Of a stretch of 54,189 bases of DNA, positions 1 through 12,200 are shown in pieces (positions within the stretch are counted from its first letter, which is position 1; each line of letters begins with the position of its first letter). The notes below the pieces were generated by a model that was not told the origin of the DNA, ran no database searches, and saw only the letters and a list, made by a program, of their open reading frames with translations. The DNA comes from Heterotrichella gracilis. Lineage: Eukaryota; Sar; Xanthophyceae; Tribonematales; Xanthonemataceae. Both the position numbers and the translations under genes were made by a program. The stretch is taken from NCBI GenBank assembly GCA_032358255.1, contig JAULBX010025953.1, positions 1 to 54,189 on the forward strand, in the 5' to 3' direction.

Positions 1-298
1 GGGATGCTGCCCCTGTCCCAGCGTGTAGTCTATGGCTTTCTGAGCCGCGACGGGTACATTATTATTCTAATTCTAATACTTAACGAGGCGAAGAACCTTT
101 CTGCTGCTACTCAGACAGCTTGAACTGCTGTCAGCTGTTGTCACCTTTTTTCTCTTTGGCATCCTTGGCAACTTGTTAGCATCCCAAAAAAGCTTTTTTA
201 TATTTAGACGCTTACTGCAGTAGCCATCGCCTGGTGGGGCAAGATGGACGCTGCCATTGAGGGGATATCCCGCTGAGTTTGGCCTTGCGTTGGCCACC
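1..298. other. 5' flank and leader of the TAF1-like gene
   Basis: No supportable gene is seen here. The open frames on the minus strand across 73-436 overlap the TAF1 first exon and have no recognisable domain, so I treat them as shadows. The stretch presumably holds promoter and 5' UTR; the last bases before the ATG at 299 read GCCACCATGG, a strong Kozak-like context. No TATA box can be assigned with confidence. Confidence 0.4.
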
Positions 299-3200
299 AT
301 GGACGGCTCTGGCTCCGATGGTAGCGACGGGGAGGAGGGACAGCAGGGGATGCTGGTGGGGTTCCTGTTTGGGAACGTGGACAAGGACCTGCACTTGGAG
401 GACGACTATCTGGGACAGGTACGAGGAACTATTCACGCAGTTGTTTGTATACTTTTCGGCTGTGTGTTCGGCGTGAACTGCATAAAGGTAGACGCGGGGT
501 CACCTTCCAGGGGTTATGCTTAGGGTGGTGCGATGCATGCATATGGAAATTGTATTGCAAAATATGTATTGCAACCTCAGAAACACTGCACCTGGACGTT
601 GACTACCCGGTACAGGTGCGAGGTTTGATCCTGTATAACTGTAAGGGATGAACTGAGTAGCCGGCTGTGAACAGACCGGTACGGGGTGGTGCAACATGCA
701 CACCTACGATGACGAGTTGCATGCATGCACCCGACCTAGCCACCAACGCTCTTGTGTGACAGTGATCTAGAGGTTCACCGAGTCCCTTGACCCTTCTAGC
801 ATGTTGCACTGTGGTCAAAATGGGTGGGGAACCCCAAACACACCCCGCCCCAGGAGCAGCTCATGGCACCCCTACTCTTTAGCAGCGTTGGAAGAGGTGG
901 TCTAGTTGTGTGGTCACCGCTGCAGCATGCACCTGCATTTTCACGCATTTGCATTTGCATTCTGTGACGATGGTGGTGGCAGCGGCTGTGTGTAGAACTG
1001 TGCCAGTCGCATTGGCGGGGTGTACACTTGTGCTGGTGGTGTGATGCCTGCTCCAGCCACCAACACCAGGGCCTGCTCCTGCCCTTAAGCACCTGACTGT
1101 GCATGCATGATATGGTATTTGGTTGGATATGAGTGCCCTGTGCAGCACTACACCCCTGGGATGTGTGCGGGATGCCAAAGGAGCTCGGAGCATAGCAGGC
1201 AGGCTGGGGCACCCGAGTAAACAACAGTATATATGCGTTGACTTTGCAAAACACCTCGCCAACAACACTGCACCAACTTTGTGCAGGATGCCAAGGAGCA
1301 CCTGGGGGCGCTCAACACAGCGGGCAGGCTAGGGCACGCGCTCAACCTAGAGGTGAATCTCTAAACCCTCACAACCATCATCTTCTCAGATAAACTAGCA
1401 CCTCATCCAGCACCATCCTGCCTGCCTCAGGATCACAATCAAACACACACCCCATCCTACCGCCCTCCATCAATCACCTCTTTTGCTTAAAGACGTACCA
1501 CATCCCATACTCCAAACATATTATTCCTCTCCACCCCTGTCTCCCGCATTCCTGCAAGATACGCCTGCACCATCCCTGCTCCCTTGCACCTTTTCCCTCA
1601 CGCCCCCCTTGCATATGCAGCGCCTGGCAGGGGAGCAGCTGGAGCAGAAACCCAACGAGGAGGAGGTGCCTGTGGATGCAAAAGCGGCTGATGCAGTTGA
1701 CTTTGGTGACGAGGATGAGCTGGCGGAGGAGGGGGCGGCAGTGCCGGGGTTTCTCCCCCCAACACTGATTGGGTATGTACCTTTTCATCTTAGAGGGATG
1801 GTTGGTAAGGAATAGGGTGGCTGCATGGCTCTAGGGTTTAGGGTTCAGGTAATGGGTTTTGATGACGAGGGTGAGCTGGCTGAGGAGGGGCCGGCACTGC
1901 CTGGGCTTTTCCCCCCCACTTTGAAAGGGTGCGTGCCTAACGAGTATGGGATAGCTAACACTGTCTGACATGCTCAGATCAATGGTGGCTTGCTACTTTG
2001 TGGTGTGATATCATTCCCCAGTTTGGGCTGATGGATGGATTTTATGAGGGTCCCCGTTGTTATTAGAGATAGCAGCAGGGAGCATGTCAGTGTAAAGAAT
2101 AAAAGCATCTGCAAATGCACCCAACCTGCACTACCCCCTCCTGGTGAGACCCCTCTGTCTCTGGTGCAGGCACCCCAGCGGCGGCCCCACAGGCTTTGCC
2201 GCTGAGGAGGATGATTATGATGAAGATGAAGGGGAGGAGGCACCCATGGCGCCACCTACTGGTACGTACCCCTTGACAGAATAAACGTAATCAGGTTAGG
2301 TCCACAGATGTGCTGCCCTTCTGTTGCAATTTTGCCATCTCATGCCACCTGTGCTGTGAGCAACATGCATGCACGAGGGGAGATGAGCGCGATTGGTGTG
2401 AGGATACTGCATGCACAGTGGCTGTCTGTAGTGAGGCGGTTTGGTAGCCCTCATGTTTCTACCATTGCACATCTGCCACCCATTCCCTCACCATGCACAC
2501 AGGCGCCCGCCCTCCTGCCTTATTGCTACCTGGCCTGGTGCCCGGTGCTGACCTTGCAGATGGCGGTGTGGAAGGCAGTGATGTGCCTCCACGTGGCGAT
2601 GAAGGGATGGTGGGGGGGTCAGTGGCGCAAGGGGGGGAGGAGGCAGCAAGGGCCAAGGGAGCTGATCTGCCAGCCAAGCAGCAAGGTAAACATAGATAAT
2701 GAAATGGGGTGACGATAACAGCTGCTTTAGTTCAAACATAATTGAACTATGTCAATTATCACGACCTTTGAGAGTTGCACAGCACTGGCTAGCATCCTCA
2801 CGTTGCAACTTCCATACCGCACTGCACCAAAAGCCTACCACCCCCCTTGCCTATATGCGAGCTTGTCTCACAATCGTCCTACAGGTTATCATCCCCACCT
2901 TTCCTCACTCATATAAAAGGGATGATAATGATCACTACCCTTGCTCCCAGGTGATCTTCCCCCCTCAGCCATCATAGCGCGGGTGGGCGACGAGATGCTC
3001 ATTCGATTCTCGGAGCTGTTTGCAACCACGGTGCTGGAGCCGCGCCCACTGCTGGCTGCTGCTGCCAAGGGGAGGGCGCGCAGGGAGGAGGAGGGGGGGC
3101 GGGGGAGGAGGGGGCCGAGGTTGGCGGCGGACCAGGCGGCGATGCTGGCGGTGGGTGGTGGGGGTCTTTGGGAGGACAAAAAACAATAGATCATAAATAT

Positions 3201-6200
3201 ACGTAGTCAGATTGAAGTACAACTAGAAGTACCATACAATAGATATTATAATGGGCATGAAATGTGGTATTAAATCTACTTCGTATAAAATAATTGTATT
3301 GTCATTTCGTTTTATTTTGTTATTCAGTACACCATTAAACGTGTACTTGTGCGTTTCACTGCTCCTCAGCTGTTCTGTGCCAAATGCACTTTTTGCACTT
3401 CTTTGAACTTGAACCAAAACAAACAAATACCAAACCTTTCCTATCCATTCCACAGTCTGATGAGCACCTTGCCGAGCATGAAATCAATGCTCCGCCCGGG
3501 CCCCATGGCGCCCACATGGCGTACCCCGATGAGGGTGATGACCTGGACATGGGGACCAGTGAGGCGGCGCCACGTCAGCAGCAGGCAGAGGAGGCAAGGG
3601 GGGCAGGAGGGGTGGGAATGGAGGGAGCGGGTGGGGGGCGCCGGCGGGTGGCGGGGGGCAAGCACAGGGGCAGGTGGGTTGCGGGTGTGTGTGGGGTGCT
3701 GGTGGGGACTTTCCAGAGTGGGGCGTGGGTGCTGCTTAGGCTTGTTACGAGTGTGTTGGGTCATGCATGTATAGCCTGTGGGGTATTTTTGCACCATCAG
3801 CTGTGGCTGCCTGTTACAGTAAAACATTTTTCTTTTTTTCATTGAGGCAGTTACGTCAACGTAACTGCCTCCCCGGATATATTAACCAACATTTTTCAAG
3901 CCCGCTTATGTCACCAACCACCCCTGTCTTTCTGTGCAGCCTGCGGGGCCGTTTCCTCCCAGCGCAGCCCCTCCCCCCTCTCCCCCCTGATGCCACCCCC
4001 CAGGGGGACACCACAATGTGGATTGAGGCAGGGGAGGGGGATTGGCAGGCGCTGGCCCAGCTGGACTGGGAGAGTGCAATCCTGTGGGGTGCTGACGAGG
4101 CGCCACCTGGCACCGCCATCCCCTCCCATGACCAAGGGGTGGTGGTGGAAGGGGAGGAGGAGGAAGGAGAGGAGGATGTGGGGACGGCTTCCATGGCTGG
4201 GATTGAACCTGGGACCTCTGCTGTGGTGGTGGGGATTCCCGCGGCAACAGCTGCGGGAGTTGAACCCGAGACTCCTGCTGCTGGGATGGGGATTGAACCT
4301 GGGACCGCTGATGCTGCAGTGGGGATTGAACCAGGGACATCCGCCGCTGCGGCCGGTTTCCCAGGGGAGGAAGCCATGGTGGTGGATGCTGAGAATGGGG
4401 GGGAGGTGGCTGGTGGTGCGGAGGGTGCGGCACTGGTGCCAGCGGGCGAAGGGGGGCCTGGGGCTGTTCCCCAACGACGGTTTTTCCCCCTTCCCTCCCG
4501 CTCTGTCTCCCTCGAGCCCCTTGCCCCCCTGCCGGAGGCGCATCCCAGGGTGGGGAGTGGTGGTGCGGGCGACGGGGTTGAGGGGGGGCGGAGGAGGGTG
4601 GGCAAGTCCACCCCGCTGCAGATGCGCATTGAGGCGTGGGAGGATGTGGTGCGCGCGCAAACCCTTCCCAAAACCCTGCAAAGCCCTAGACAGCAGGGTC
4701 CACATATGGTTTGGGATGCATTTATTTGCAAAATGGCACACACTGTAGTAGGGGTTGTACCAATCGTTGCTGTACAAAGCTAGTGATGACACAGCATGAT
4801 GGAAGCTGCGTCAGGCAGTTCTGATGCTACTGCACAAATCAATTTGACACGGTACTTCAGAAACTAAAACCCTAAACCATAAACCCTAAACCCTGGGGAC
4901 CAATACCCTAAATGTAATTTATTTTCAAAAAAAGGCCCCAAAAAAAGGGAATTTTAAATGTTTTAATTTTGCATTAAAATTTTCACCCAGAGTTTACTAG
5001 GCCATATTGCCTGATTTGCGCAATAGGCTTAGAAGGCAGGGTGTTGAATTAGCCTTCGATTTTAATACTGAGTCTGCTGTTGTAATTGTACCCAACGTTT
5101 TTACACTACAATTATACTCACACTAACAATTTCTACCCCCTCCCCCCACCCCAGGCCCCACACCCGCACCAGTCCCTCCCCACCCACCACACACCCCTCC
5201 CAGAGGACGACACCTGGATTTACCAAATCGACTGGGAGGGCACCGGTCCCCAGCAGGGCGCAGGCCGATCCAAGCTGATCCTGGACACAAATGACCCCCA
5301 GATGGTGTTTGAGGCGGTGAGGGGCATGGAGCTAGCCATCTTCAACCAGGCGGCAGCAATCATATTCCCTCCCCGTCCCAAGGTGGGTGGCGGTGGTGTT
5401 ATATATACCCCTTGATGGTGTGCGCGTGGGTAAATATCCACATATGCCTCGCTAATTGAACCCTACACCCAACACCTCTGCTGCACGCGCCTGGAGTTTC
5501 CAGGTTGACTGAATACATCAAAAGGCGACTCAAAATTGCCGCTGCCTGTGGATTAGGCAAAACCAAAGCTCGTAGCTTGGAGCTCTCAAATGCAAGCTGT
5601 GCCCCGCCCCACTCCACGTACTTCCTGCCACTTTATCCCCCACACCTTGCTACCACACTGACCAATACCCCACCTGCAGCTCAAAATCGCCGCTGCTCCT
5701 GGGCTGGGCGACACCAAGGCTGCGCAGGAAGTTGCCCGCCTGAATGTGTCCAAAGACCACCTGTACCAGCAGCACCCCAAGCGCAAGGGGGGGAAGGACT
5801 GGGGGGGAGGGACGGCATGCAGGCACGCAATGCTGGCGCTGTCGCTGTCCACGCTGCCCATACGCATGCCAGAGGTGGGTGGAAAACCCTGGAAGGAAAC
5901 CCTAGGATTTCCTGTGGCGGTTGCGCTGGCAACGCCTCTTCTTTGCATACCAGAGGTGGGCAATAACCCTGGCAAAAACCCTTAGGCATGCAATGCTACC
6001 CCTGGCGCTGTCCACGCTGCCCATACGCATGCCAGAGGTGAGGAAACCCTGGAAGGAAACCCTAGGATTTCCTGTGGCGCTAGCTCTGGCAATGCTGTCC
6101 ATGTGCATGCCAGGGGGCTCTAGCAAAAACCATACAATCTTGGTGGATATTCTTATGTTGGCAGTGGTTATGTCTCTGGCAGCGCCGCCCACACGCATGC

Positions 6201-9200
6201 CTGAGGTGGAGGAAACCTGGTGGAATCCCTGGTGGACAGGCCAAAACCCTAGAACTTAAAGCCCTGGGTGGAGTCCCTGTGGTGTATGGTGGCATCGCAA
6301 GGAAAGGAAAATTGCCAAATGTGCTGTATCTTTACCCCCCTCACACACGCTGTTTCCTCTCAAGCCCACCCTTTCCATGGCAGGATGAGTTGATCCACCG
6401 GGTGCGGGGGCTGTGGGTGCCCCCACCACCACCCGCCCGGCTGCGCATGAAGGGCCTGGGGGCAGTGACAGGGAATGGTGCGTGCCGGTGTGGTGGTGGG
6501 ACTAGTTGAATCCCCTTCTGGTGTGGTGCACCTTGCCTGGTGGTGCTTGTGTTTGTGCACATGTGGTGTGTGATGTGTGGGTTTGGTTGTGAGAGTTGTG
6601 TGTGGCTGGTGTGTGTGTTAGCTTTACGTCTGGTGGTTGTGAGTGTAGGTGCTGTTTGAATGGAACGCATGAGTCATCAGGATCAGCGTGTGTCAGATGT
6701 GATCAATCTTGCCTCCCACAGGTGGCAAGACAGCAGTCCAGCTGGTCAGCAAGTCAGGGGCGCTGCAGTCATTTCCTTCCCCAGCACACCAAACTGATAG
6801 CCTGCAAATCCCCCTCTGGTATACTCATCGCCTCTGTTCCCCACCCCAAACAAATTGATCTACCTTCTCCCCGCAGGTGGCAAGGCTGCAGTGAAGGTGG
6901 TCAGCTTGTCAGGGGGGATGCAGTCATTCAAGGAGGTGGTGCTGGGGGAAACGGCTGGTGCAAGCCTGTGGGAAACGGTGCGGATTGGCAGGGTTGATAA
7001 CGGGAGGTGGAGGTCCATATTTGTTTTTTTTAATGAGTGGGGTGGTGGTGATGCTGTGAGGGGTGGGCCCATGTGGTCTCAGGCGGCAGTCAATGCAGGG
7101 ACAACTGCTTCCAAACCCTGACCCGCACCCTTGTCTCCTTCCATCCCACACTGCACTTCACCCCCAGTGCCCTACACCACAACCCTACCCACCCACCCAT
7201 CCACCCACCTGTTTCCCCCCCTTTCTCCCCTGTAGGCCCTTGCCAACAAATTTTCCAAGGCGGCCGGCGACACCCCCACCCTCCTCTACCCCGACCGCCC
7301 CCCCGTGCGCATCGAGCTCACCTCAAACCTGGCCCAGGCTGGGATCAGGGATGACGACCAGAAGGTCACCCTCTATGCGGTGTTTTCTAGAATTCACCCC
7401 TTGGCATCAGCGGTGGCAAATACCATTCCCTCCCCTGATTCGCACCTGCCGACCAGGCCCCCTGCGGCGTTTGCGGTGAGCGTGGTTTATTTTGTTGGCG
7501 CTAAATGTGTGCACAATTCGTTTTGATGTAGTTACTTGTGTGCAGTGTTTGTGTGCAGTGCATGCGTGCAGTGTAAGTAGGTGTTAAAAAGGGTATGTGG
7601 GGTTGGATGTGTGTGTGTGCATGTATGCGCATGTGCGCACATGTGCGATCCCCCCTGCCCCCATATCTCCCCTGCATCCACACATCCCAACCCGCTCCCT
7701 GCCTTCCTCGTCAACAGAAAAAGAAGGACTTCTCCCCCCGCGATGGCCACATTTTGACCCTTGAGTACATGGAGCGCTGCCCCCCGCTGCTGTCTCGACC
7801 CGGCATGGGTCTCAAGCTGACCACCTACTACAGGAAGAGGGACCCAACGGATGCAGGCCATGTGCAGCTGGCTAACGGTGCGTTCAAAAACAACCCTGAC
7901 AAAACCCTAGAACTCATGTATTATTGGGGAGGGCGAGAATCCTAAAATGTGGTTATTGACTATAAAAGAATCCTGCCTTGCAGCAGCGAATGCCCATGCT
8001 CATTGGAAGTCGGGGTGCATCATCCTGAAATAATGACAATTCTCTGTACATCATGCTGGTGTCCTTTCTTGTACACACACAAATTTCCTCTTTATACCTC
8101 AATATATTATTTATATTCATAGATATTCTCTTTTGCAGCCGACGCCCGCTGGAAGGTTGGTGTGATCCAGCCCCTGCAGCCTGATGATGACTCCCCCTTC
8201 CTGGGTACCATGCGCCCCGGGTCAGCCCAGCTGGCAGCGGAGTGCAACCTGTTCAGGGCACCGGCATTTGCTGCCCCTCCCCGCGCAACCGATTTCCTGC
8301 TGGTTAGGACCCCATGCGGTGCGTATGTGGGGCCAACAGGGTGGGGGCGGGGGGCGATTGTGGAAGCGGATGTGTATGTGTGACATTGTACTTGTTTGAG
8401 TGCAGAAAACAAGTCCCCAGTACACATGTTTTACTATGAGTATGCCAGCCTGTAAGTGTCCATGCGTAACAAGCCTGCCCTACCTGGCATAACCCACTCC
8501 CCGCCCGTTTCCCCCAATACCCACACCCTCCCTTCTCCACCTCAGGGACCATGAACTGCTGTACTACTCCCCGTGTCTTTTCCCTTAATTCCGGCCCATC
8601 CCTCCTCTGTCTCCCCGTTGTCTTTCCTAATCCCCCCATCCCTTCTCTATCCCCAGGGACCATGTACCTGCGTGAGCTCACTGGCGGTGTGACTGTGGGC
8701 CAGCAGCTGCCGGGGGTGAGGGTGCCCATGCCAGGCTCTAAGGAGGAAAGGTAGGGTTTGGATTAGGGTTTTGGGTTGTGATTGTGGTGTGATTTGGATT
8801 GTGACCTGGATGTGGTGGTGGTCTTGAGGGCAATGTGTCACCGCAAATGATGATATTTTCTTTAACTTAGTAATTAAAAAATCCGTCACAGGGAATGTGA
8901 CCCAAAGTCTGGCATGCGCATCCTCCAAATTGCTCTTCCTGGTGCCTGCCCATGGGCGTGGTTGTAAAAGAGCTTGGGTAACTGCAATTGTAACCGGAGC
9001 CGTCACCATGTTGGCAATAGACCCCAAATGGTCTACCGCAGGGACTACGAGGAGAGGTGGCCTGGCTCTGTCGGGCCTGTGTATGATCTGAAAAGGGAAT
9101 ATTTATCTGTAACTGCACATGTGAATTCCATCATAAATGCCCCAAACCCTTCCGCAGGGACTACGAGGAGCGGCGCCTGGCTGTGTGGGCGTGGCGCGAG

Positions 9201-12200
9201 CTGCGCCAGCGCCAGTCCAAGGTGGAAAAGAAGGGGTCTGGCGTGGCGTGCGTGGGGGTGAAGGAGGCCGCCGAGCTGTTCCCTGGGGTGCCCGAGGGTC
9301 AGCTGAGGCAACGGCTCAAGGAGAAGTGCGAGCTGGTGCCCGCCACGGTAAGGGTTCTGGGGGTCTGGGGTTAAGGTTTTGTAGTGCGGGCGGTGTTCCT
9401 GGCGGCCTTAACAGCGCTTAAAAACCTTTGCAAAAGTGTGAGCTGGTGCCAGGCAGGGTAGGGGTGCAGGGTTTGGTGGTTCATGGTGATTGTAGGGTCA
9501 AAAGGAGGGAGGTTGATAAGGGTGTATAGGTTTCCATTGTGTTGCGCAAGAGTGGTGGTGGGGTGGACAGGGATTGTAATTGGGATTTGGGTGTGCCCGA
9601 GGGCCACCTGAGGCTGAAGCAAGAGTGCAAGCTGGGCAAGCTAGGGTTTGCCCTTTGGCCCCCTCACGTACCACTCCTCAGGCTACACTATCATCCCACG
9701 CACCACACTGTCTCACCCCCACACTGTGTCACTGCTCATCACCTCAACCACACATCCGCAGGCCGATGGCGAGTTCACCCTCCCCTCCGGCGCACGCATC
9801 CCCTCAGAGCAGGAGCTGCGCAAGCTGTTGGCACCCGATGGGGTGTGTGCGCACGAGGCCACGGCGGCTGCGGTGGCCAGGGCGGGGGCGCTGGGCATGT
9901 CACACCTTGAGCGATTTGTGGGTGTGAAGGGGGAGGACCTGAGGCTGGCGGTGGAGCAGCTGCCGCAGGACCAGGTGGGCGGCAAAACCCTACTAGAAAC
10001 CCTACTTGGTGCGTCGTAAGGGGTTTGCGGGTGTGGAAGGGGGGGACCTGAGGCTGGCGGTGGAGCAGCTGCCGCAGGACCAGGTGGGCGGCAAAATCCT
10101 ACTGGAAACCCTACTTGGTGCGTCGTAAGGGGTTTGCGGGTGTGGAAGGGGGGGACCTGAGGCTGGCTGTTGAGCAGCTGCCGCAGGACCAGGTGGGCGG
10201 CAAAACCCTACTAGAAACCCTACTTGGGGCATCGTAAGGGGTTTGCGGGTGTGGAAGGGGGGGGAGGGTGAGGCTGGCTGTTGAGTAGCTGCCGCAGGAC
10301 CAGGTGGGTGTCCTGGTGTGGGTGGGTGAGCGTGGGTGGGGCGGGAGTTCCGCAACCCCACCTGCCGCTAGGGCCTGAATGAAACCCTGCACGTGCTACC
10401 TGAGATGGTCATATCTGTCCAGTCGGCATCCTGATGGTTCATGCTCATCAACCAAACCATTTAAAGCATCTGTAAAATCCCGGGTTGACGCTTTCTTGCA
10501 ATCCCTTTGCCCGCAGGATGTGCACACCGCTGCCGCTGCCCTGGAGCTTGCGCTGGTGTCTGCCCCCTGGTCGGTCACCGACGTGTACCTGGGGGCTGTG
10601 CGGGAGGGGAGGTGGGCAATTCAGCTGGCTGGGCCTGGGGACCCCACTGCAAGGGGGCATGGATATGCATTCACAAGGGAGCAGAAGAGGGTGAGTAAGG
10701 GTGTTGCAAGGGGAAGGAGGTGGGTTATGGGGGACCTGCATGTCACCATGGGAAACGCCAAGGTTGGCCGTGCGCTGCCCAAGGAATATGGAGTATGTAT
10801 GTGGGAACAAATTAATATGAGCGGGCGGCCCCACCGCCAGGGGGCATGGACATGCATTTGCGAGGGAGCAGTAGAGGGTGCATGGGACCTGGGCTGGTTG
10901 GCGGGAAATAAGTGACGGGTTGATAGAGTCAGGATGGCCACAGCTGCAATTATATCCTGGGATTGGATCATAAATGCCAAGGGGTTGAGAAACACACGGT
11001 GCATGTTTTGATTTTTGATTGGTATGTTCTTGCATGTATTACCCTGCATTGCAAGGGCCCGCTGAGTAATGACTTGGCGTGTCAGTGGGATTCCTGTTTT
11101 ACAGAAATTTGACCAGGGTTTTTGCCCCGCTTTTCTCAGGGCTTTGCTGACCTAGAGGGAGTACCCTGGTGAACCTGGTTAGGGTTTCCACTCCCTGGCT
11201 AGGGTTCTGCCCCAATTTTTAGGGTTTTGCTTCTGCTGCAGGGCCCTGCTGACCTGGACGCCGTGCCCAAGCGCCAGGCTGGCAGCATCCAGGGGAGCAA
11301 TGCGGATTTGAGGAGGCTGGGGAACGAGGCTGCGGGCGCGCTCCTGCTCAAGCTGGGGGTCACGCAGGCAGAGATAACGGGTAGGGTTTCATCAGAGGGT
11401 TTTGGGAGGTGTTGGGGCTAAGAGGGCAGGGTCTGAAAGGGGCAAGAACACGCTGGGCTGTATACAGCGCAGCCAGTTGTGCCCCATATAAAGCAGCATC
11501 AGACCATCTCCCAGCACGACCCAACTCATGCCATGACACTCTCCTCCCACCCACGCATGGTAGGGACACCTGAGGGAATGACCAGCCTCCGAGTCTGGCT
11601 CTTTCTCACTCTGCCTCTTCCTCAACCAACGCCCTCGTTCTTGAGATGAGCAGTGTAATAATATATTTATTTTGTCATTTTATTTTAGTCTCACACCCAC
11701 CCGCGCCTGCCTCCGCAGTGCTCACCCGCTGGAGCCGCATCGCCCTTGTGCGCCAGCTGTCCAGCGCTGCAGCGGCGGACGGCGGAGAGGCGGCTGCTGT
11801 GATTGGCACCCAGTACGCGCGCGCCACCAGGCTGTCAGCCGCTGAGCACCAGAAGGCTTTCCAGGACAAGAGCCAGGCAATCTTCGAGAAGCAGGTGCGT
11901 GGTGGGCTAATAGTCATATTGTTATGTAAACGGCAATACATACTTCTATAATCATTGGTATTGCCCATGGTAAGGGCAGTGCAAGTTGGGGTGGATCAGA
12001 TGGCCTTTTTTCATAGGGGAAGGTGTTTGTGGAGGTGATAGGGAGGTATGCACGTGCAACCCGGCTGTCAGCTGCTGAGCACAAGAAGGGTCCAAGAGTA
12101 CGAGAGCCAGGCCGTCTTCGAGCAGCAGGTTGGGTGCGAGGGCATCGGAATGACCACAAACCCTACCCTACACAGCAGACCACACCAAAATCCCCACTTG

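Noticed and set aside
4199-4354. tRNA gene or active SINE on the minus strand suggested by GGTTCAATCCC words
   Set aside because: No cloverleaf, anticodon arm or A box can be built around them, and the repeat is an in-frame part of the TAF1 exon.
3856-4743. Long minus-strand open frames (about 295 aa) opposite TAF1 exon 8
   Set aside because: They are antisense shadows of a GC-rich coding exon: the plus frame has TAF1 motifs, while the minus frames are Pro/Ser-rich low complexity without domains.
8406-8451. Possible extra TAF1 exon reading ENKSPVHMFYYEYASL
   Set aside because: It has splice-like edges, but including it breaks the frame into exon 16. Joining exon 15 directly to 8657 restores the conserved TDFLLVR...YLREL...VGQQ arrangement.
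8546-8600. Alternative start of TAF1 exon 16 at CAGGGACCATGAACTGC
   Set aside because: It runs into an in-frame TAA and lacks the VGQQ motif; treated as an acceptor echo of the real exon at 8657.
10021-10305. CRISPR-like array (regular repeats near TAF1 exon 18)
   Set aside because: The repeats are contiguous 109-bp tandem units without variable spacers, in a eukaryotic intron.
10448-11049. Minus-strand open frames of 142-195 aa over TAF1 exon 19 and intron 19
   Set aside because: They have no recognisable domain and lie antisense to a confirmed exon.
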